Shown here: positions 58,701 through 61,035 of the stretch, in pieces
Layout: each line of letters begins with the position of its first letter
How positions within the stretch are numbered: the first letter of the stretch is position 1
IMG/VR virus record: IMGVR_UViG_3300025141_017123
Span: 1-61,035 of that record
Source of the DNA: a virus
Reading direction: 5' to 3' (one strand)
DNA: 61,035 nucleotides
Program-made: the position numbers and the translations under genes
Notes under the pieces: model-generated
Seen by the model: only the letters and a program-made list of their open reading frames with translations
The model's database searches: none
What the model was told of the DNA's origin: nothing

Positions 58701-58815
58701 ATACAACCACACACCAGGATCGGGTTATCAAAAATACCGAGTTAGAGCCGCTGTAAACAATTTTATTTCAGGCGCTCAAGTGGGCCAATACTTATCACTC
58801 GCGGCGAGTGAATAA
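52783..58815 (+). CDS. J-like tail-tip / host specificity protein
   Basis: 2010 residues. An N-terminal J-like region (to about 460; includes GRDLVGGVIAHQAEVEKGDKK and the GxRVWDPRDTSQDPDDESTW segment) is followed by two fibronectin III-like modules (about 470-650), coiled coil, a beta-sandwich-like part (SWQFNSNDEDFIGV), collagen-like G-D-K-G-D repeats (about 1370 on), and further strand-rich C-terminal modules. This is the central tail fibre that contacts the receptor. It overlaps the previous gene by eight bases and is the largest gene in the window. Confidence 0.9.
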   Translation: MSKVVDTVVDTGGDIFGLGRSIFDKTVGALWDSLSPEVPEEDLATLGQGLQKGIDQPRRITFGRDLVGGVIAHQAEVEKGDKKWMQLIVLINGAPIDALEEIYIADKKLKEYPSESWDYELSDGRQTIANTKAMAKMAGWTSEHIGFGQSYIFIEIENNREVFEDGISDMGFLIRGARVWDPRDTSQDPDDESTWIWSQNAVLCALHYVRFYGAYEVPFSRLPLQWWIAAINVCDENAEFTDAEGVVTTEPRYTTNGSFTFSTKPIEVLNQLEACFAGKIFRQMGQWYVRVGAWYGNPTHTINQDDVHGNIKIKWHADLRDRANVVRATFTDPDQNYDRTDAPPVVSAGYQAIDNQILEKSISLPFVRSSTTAQRLATIHLEQTRLGEIELPLKHKGLAAAVGRTVYLNLPGESINNKVYRVTERRFRLDGGVTLMCVEDAPDLWADNLVPGAQNLTPNSDYLVGKPQPIFDVRVTIDGDGNGIIKWNHPAPLAVHEYDVEFINTAANEAVFKTSVTYTQVVIPNLQLGEYTARISAKNIFGQRSLLVAVQFSVLTPTLPTVHVTADYNQITLTAEITAAGIGTAFEWEFLGSVAQPQSGERVLAQIYNRIGLKSETEYQFRVRSVNHLGSSDWVNITAATTTVDLTEYINELPLTKLSKDAQTLIEDINTQVDRLRPETEDNLPDVLNRTISELNLEKKTRVDIEKGVLDLSANYTAWRQEYEKRQLNNERLIDASVYIDPDNGTIVNRAFAYTDKTFSEANIKIDGVNSKIEFEANRITESENRLTDAESKLLVQADKINAKVSFTEMQGEIASAIEALKPAYSWQFNSNDEDFIGVDSHSALGYVVSLSAITSPAISYNADENPMFRLRVRLHENATWLGQIKFNDNSNVINVPAPVGNDWQTLQVDATGTDGYTGVITTLEFNLGECDIDFIEVGKRGANDLALNDITLRTTSLENDIDGATGVMAQYATTAWVDELGYQTQSNVDAILNTFDTTYKVSATLQEFSDNDTLQKANNAEQFINGAEAYIKSQITSFNAAEGGIDSKFSNVDQKLDALDGSINQNIVQVRGLELDLKNADLNAILAAANDLLRNNELQKQGVKLAIAETNLKANANDLESVAQSTLDLFTIFDKSQASFNELVDVVSKDGQALVTVEQNLKAKIEDDTNKALATAQEYTRTAIGYCVDAEGNITSENDAVKCVTDGGLWVDGPLAEYIANMQISDGDETASIKELRQLFKTVDGKLVARGGWTLDNNGRVTGIAGYNDGDIASLDLVGDVIRQGAMVGGEFVPTSYVDNSDPLNPQHVIRGRLELGDGHKVKSLDDIKAQDGNTIEIERVYSVNGQTAWHFPMVDGDVYQRERKLVNGEAVTGWSGAAKIKGDKGDTPTITDLGNGSYQIQSGSDVITIHDGLNAPIPTVTDNGDGTHTITDGDGNSIVVSDGDTPVKGVDYFDGKDGSYVSNIYKAATSKPETPTGGSFDGTAEVIPTGWQDTPYYEEGKITYTSKNRYHDTGAALWEKGAWSDSAEYIIEGKKGDAGTSAINFYTSAGAFSRNGLDYVKQTNQGWNAGVSSQEVFVHATASARVSSTSQVMLGLSYESCQGDYNNLNYAFYSSNGELAVYEKGELKGWFGPATGENRLSVVWDGVFVKYYKDATLIYTSATKPTAPVLFDLCAYDEGATFAEPIFAATGHGGERGLDGSRGSVEVQVPTSTGAWSDSTATAAVPGGIPVEHDRVTIYKAGDPAVQTIKRYNGSAWVSYTLHVHGSALIEDTLDGKVLRAGTRIESPRIDLIGNNFMKIELASGFGPEQLWYWYGPKLMKNGLPDLDQCTRANATEWKDVNGNTFTKGTFIAGALESSVSTSQQVNNPSRELEFTSNGNTIYFAVSYQYRRTYFGPNNGDRMSVYCPSTPIFQPVSGTLYLERWNGSSWVVVVSNSITGNYSCSNGFYESEPGTPNHPYIATTSSQRSFTYNHTPGSGYQKYRVRAAVNNFISGAQVGQYLSLAASE

Positions 58816-58842
58816 CAACTTTATATAAACGAGGACTAAACC

Positions 58843-59925
58843 ATGGCAGCATATACCGCCAGTCAAGTATCAATAAGCAACGGCTCAAAAGCCGTTGTGA
58901 TCAACAGCAACGAAAACCCCGAAAGTGTAGCCAAGGGCGATTTTTTATTTTTATCGGGCAGCGACCCAAAAGAAATAAACCGCACATACATAAACGATCA
59001 GCAAAAGCATGTTATAGAGCTAATCGAAAATTGGGATAGTGGCAACAAGACAAACCAACCGGCAATTGTTCTGCCAACCACCGTGAACTTCAAAGCCACC
59101 GTAGACGCCATTCAGAACGCCAACCTACTAATCAACGATAACATGCAAGCTATGAGCGACTGGCAAAGCAAGCTTGGCACAGTCACGTTCATTGGTTTAG
59201 ATGGCACAGAGCGCACCGTACCTACATTGGCGAGCTTTTTAGCAACGTTAGGCACCGCAGCGGATACAGATAAGGTAGTCAATTCCGTAGATGCTACCGC
59301 TGGCAGGCTGACCTCAGTGGGATGGGGCGGTATCGGTGGGGCGCGAATTTCAAAGCAAGCATATGGCAATGATCTACTAAACCTCGCCGCCGAAAATAAT
59401 TATAACGGGTGGATTGTCGAAGTTAGTGTTGACACTGCAAACAAGCCTCCAATGGGTCCGAATAATTTAGCGGGTCATGTTATAAGAGTGCAAAACACCC
59501 TATTAATGATTGCAGGTTACCCTTTTTCAGAAGAAGGTAACATGTATATAGGTTATTGGGATGGAACCACTATAGATTGGTATGCAAGTTATAACTCAGG
59601 AAATATCAACCTCGATGAAATCCGTGTTACAGCGGCGGGGCAAATTATTGCTACGGGAGAGAGGTTCACAAGTAATCTGGCCTTATTCTACATACCTCAG
59701 ATAGCTGCTGAAAGAGCTTCAGGTATTTCTGTGACAGGAACATACACGATAACTGACGGATCTACCAATGTATTAGCAACAGGTATAACTCCCAGCTATC
59801 AGGGTACAACTTCTAACAGCATGCTCCAACTATCTGTAGGAAATCTTAACGGAGCTGTCACTGAGACAGGGCTTCTTAGGCTTATTGCAGATTACGCAGA
59901 TTCAAAAATAAAGGTAAACAGATAA
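58843..59925 (+). CDS. tail fibre / receptor-binding protein
   Basis: 360 residues with GAGGAC before the ATG. An N-terminal beta part (TASQVSISNGSKAVVINSNENP; VAKGDFLFLSG) attaches to the tail, and the C-terminal ~180 residues are the variable, strand-rich domain (MYIGYWDGTTIDWYASYNSG). Likely the distal fibre that sets host range. Confidence 0.72.
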   Translation: MAAYTASQVSISNGSKAVVINSNENPESVAKGDFLFLSGSDPKEINRTYINDQQKHVIELIENWDSGNKTNQPAIVLPTTVNFKATVDAIQNANLLINDNMQAMSDWQSKLGTVTFIGLDGTERTVPTLASFLATLGTAADTDKVVNSVDATAGRLTSVGWGGIGGARISKQAYGNDLLNLAAENNYNGWIVEVSVDTANKPPMGPNNLAGHVIRVQNTLLMIAGYPFSEEGNMYIGYWDGTTIDWYASYNSGNINLDEIRVTAAGQIIATGERFTSNLALFYIPQIAAERASGISVTGTYTITDGSTNVLATGITPSYQGTTSNSMLQLSVGNLNGAVTETGLLRLIADYADSKIKVNR

Positions 59926-60617
59926 TGCTAAAATTCATAAATGACAACGATTTTTTGCTGGTCGATGAATATAAGCAAAATAATGACGGCTCAGTGAGCT
60001 GGACGTACAACGAATCCAACGTAGTTCACAGCGGACTTATTCGTGAAGGGATGACGCGCCCCATTGAGCTGCAAGACGGCACCGAGCAAGTGAAAGTAGG
60101 TGAAAAGCTCGCTTTATACAGCGAAGGCAACCAAAAGTTAGATGACGATGGACAGCCGTTATTCGAGCCCGTTTATGAAGAACAGCCAAAGTATACAACT
60201 GAAACCGTTGATATTTGGGCCAAACTTCAAGCTATGATAGCGCAAGGCAGTGTAGTTGTTGACACTTCTCATTTGTTAGGTGAAGCAAAAGCTACAGCAA
60301 AAGAAGTTATTAACTCTACACGCGATAAACTTAATAACGCCGATATTGATTATAACGGCTATACATTCCAAGCGGGTGAGCAATCGCGTGAGGATATTAT
60401 GGGCGCAGTGGTTACTGGAACAGATACCATTTGGTTAACACGAGACAACCAAGAAATTGAAATGTCAGCCGAAGATATGCGCGGCCTTGGTATTGCCATC
60501 GCTAACCGCAAAAAGTTTTTAGTGTATAAGGCCCGCCACTTTAAAGATGCGCTGGACGAGTTAAGCGATGAAGCCAGCATAAAATCCTTTATCAAAAACT
60601 TAGATTGGAGTGCTTAA
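59925..60617 (+). CDS. tail fibre-associated protein, DUF4376-like
   Basis: 230 residues. The C-terminal region YNGYTFQAGEQSREDIMGAV, WLTRDNQEIEMSAEDMRGLGIAIANRKKFLVYKARHFKDAL fits DUF4376, found in fibre-adjacent proteins. The N-terminal half resembles fibre assembly proteins. One-base overlap with the fibre gene, so the pair is cotranslated. Confidence 0.75.
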   Translation: MLKFINDNDFLLVDEYKQNNDGSVSWTYNESNVVHSGLIREGMTRPIELQDGTEQVKVGEKLALYSEGNQKLDDDGQPLFEPVYEEQPKYTTETVDIWAKLQAMIAQGSVVVDTSHLLGEAKATAKEVINSTRDKLNNADIDYNGYTFQAGEQSREDIMGAVVTGTDTIWLTRDNQEIEMSAEDMRGLGIAIANRKKFLVYKARHFKDALDELSDEASIKSFIKNLDWSA

Positions 60618-60618
60618 T

Positions 60619-61035
60619 ATGCGCGTGATATTTTGCACAAACAACCTGCCGTTTAGCGTGCTTATAAAGCTAGTTACCTGGTCTCAGTGGCACCACTGCG
60701 GTGTGATAGTGAAAGAGCAGAGTATTGATTACGTTATTCATGCAAAAGCAAGTGAGGGAGTGATTAAAGAGCCATTAAGCAAGTTCAAACTAGATTACCC
60801 AAACCACGAAATACGCATTATGAATGGCGATTCAACTGACGCTAACGACCTGCTAGGCCATAAATATGATTTTGGTGGTGCCATTGGTCATTACTTTAGC
60901 GCATGGAATGATCCCGACAAATGGTTTTGTTCTGAACTTGTTGCTTACTGCCTAGACTATGTAAACCTAGATTTTGTTGGCCGTTTCACCCCGCAGCGCT
61001 GTTACGCTATGAGCCTCAGCTATACTAGTAAGTGA
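60619..61035 (+). CDS. papain-like (YiiX/NlpC-P60 superfamily) phage protein
   Basis: 138 residues from ATG 60619 (GGAG eight bases upstream), complete, with its stop at the last base of the window. WSQWHHCGVIV and KWFCSELVAYCLDY give His and Cys in the permuted papain-like order. Such enzymes hydrolyse peptide or acyl bonds in the envelope; here it may act in tail penetration or lysis. It ends the rightward structural operon seen in the window. Confidence 0.7.
   Translation: MRVIFCTNNLPFSVLIKLVTWSQWHHCGVIVKEQSIDYVIHAKASEGVIKEPLSKFKLDYPNHEIRIMNGDSTDANDLLGHKYDFGGAIGHYFSAWNDPDKWFCSELVAYCLDYVNLDFVGRFTPQRCYAMSLSYTSK

Larger units (their letters stand above)
20627..61035. mobile_element. Mu-like transposable siphovirus prophage (right end outside window)
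   Basis: At least 40 kb. Evidence: MuA/MuB-like transposition genes, Ner-like protein, GemA, Mor, gp27-gp30-type packaging genes, a Mu I-type protease, and a long-tail siphovirus module (tube, frameshifted chaperone, tape measure, J-like protein). The left end is proposed at 20627; the right end is not in the window. Confidence 0.9.

Overview
The window looks like chromosome of a marine gammaproteobacterium, most likely Pseudoalteromonas or a close Alteromonadales relative. I infer this from AT-rich codon use, gene families and the Mu-like phage type; there is no rRNA or tRNA to confirm it. Two parts can be told apart: a patchwork genomic island (about 1-20.6 kb) and a transposable (Mu-like) siphovirus prophage (about 20.6 kb to the right edge).

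Island. From the left: a HEPN/TOPRIM protein, a secreted endonuclease I, a lipoprotein, a LexA-boxed umuDC-like translesion polymerase pair, a large SMC-like ATPase with a zinc-hook CxxC that resembles RloC/PrrC-type nucleases, and a PD-(D/E)XK-like protein. These last two genes converge on a set of three regularly spaced palindromes. Next comes a leftward row of small genes separated by attC-like sites (9.7-13.35 kb), which reads as integron gene cassettes without an integrase. An IS91-family element follows (tyrosine recombinase plus HUH transposase). Then there is a TOPRIM protein bracketed by 78-bp inverted repeats, another lipoprotein bracketed by short direct repeats, a frameshifted GIY-YIG pseudogene, and about 1 kb of decayed DNA. 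The genes suggest a defence and mobile-DNA island.

Prophage. A perfect 37-bp tandem duplication beginning with TG (20627-20700) is the candidate left terminus. The lysogeny switch lies in the middle (35.0-36.1 kb): a Ner-like protein and a divergent S24/CI repressor with palindromic operators. Leftward from the switch run a KorB-like protein, MuA-like transposase, MuB-like ATPase, GemA, a Mor-type activator, an M15 endolysin and holin, the terminase subunits, a gp29-type portal and a gp30/SPP1-gp7 head protein. Rightward from the switch run about 5 kb of AT-rich cargo genes, then protease with nested scaffold, decoration protein, major capsid, head-tail joining proteins, tail tube, a frameshifted tail-assembly chaperone pair, tape measure, an AbiC-like cargo gene, tail-tip proteins, a 2010-residue J-like protein, a fibre and a papain-like terminal gene. 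Relative to Mu, the early-plus-packaging half is inverted against the capsid-tail half, so head genes lie on two divergent arms.

Regulatory structure not explained by gene calls. (1) Runs of TTTAAA spaced at exactly 11 bp occur at six or more places in the prophage and were not seen in the island. (2) A 20-bp element, TGTAAA-N4-TTTCCAGC-N-G, sits 80-81 bp before the protease and first tail-tip start codons, with a TA(T/C)ACT -10-like hexamer at the same offset. A weaker copy precedes the leftward lysis/packaging operon. This fits late promoters driven by the Mor-like protein. (3) The tail chaperone has a textbook -1 slippery site and stem-loop. (4) Cargo genes sit in recognisable insertion contexts.

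All functions are assigned by reading motifs in the sequence; no database search was run.
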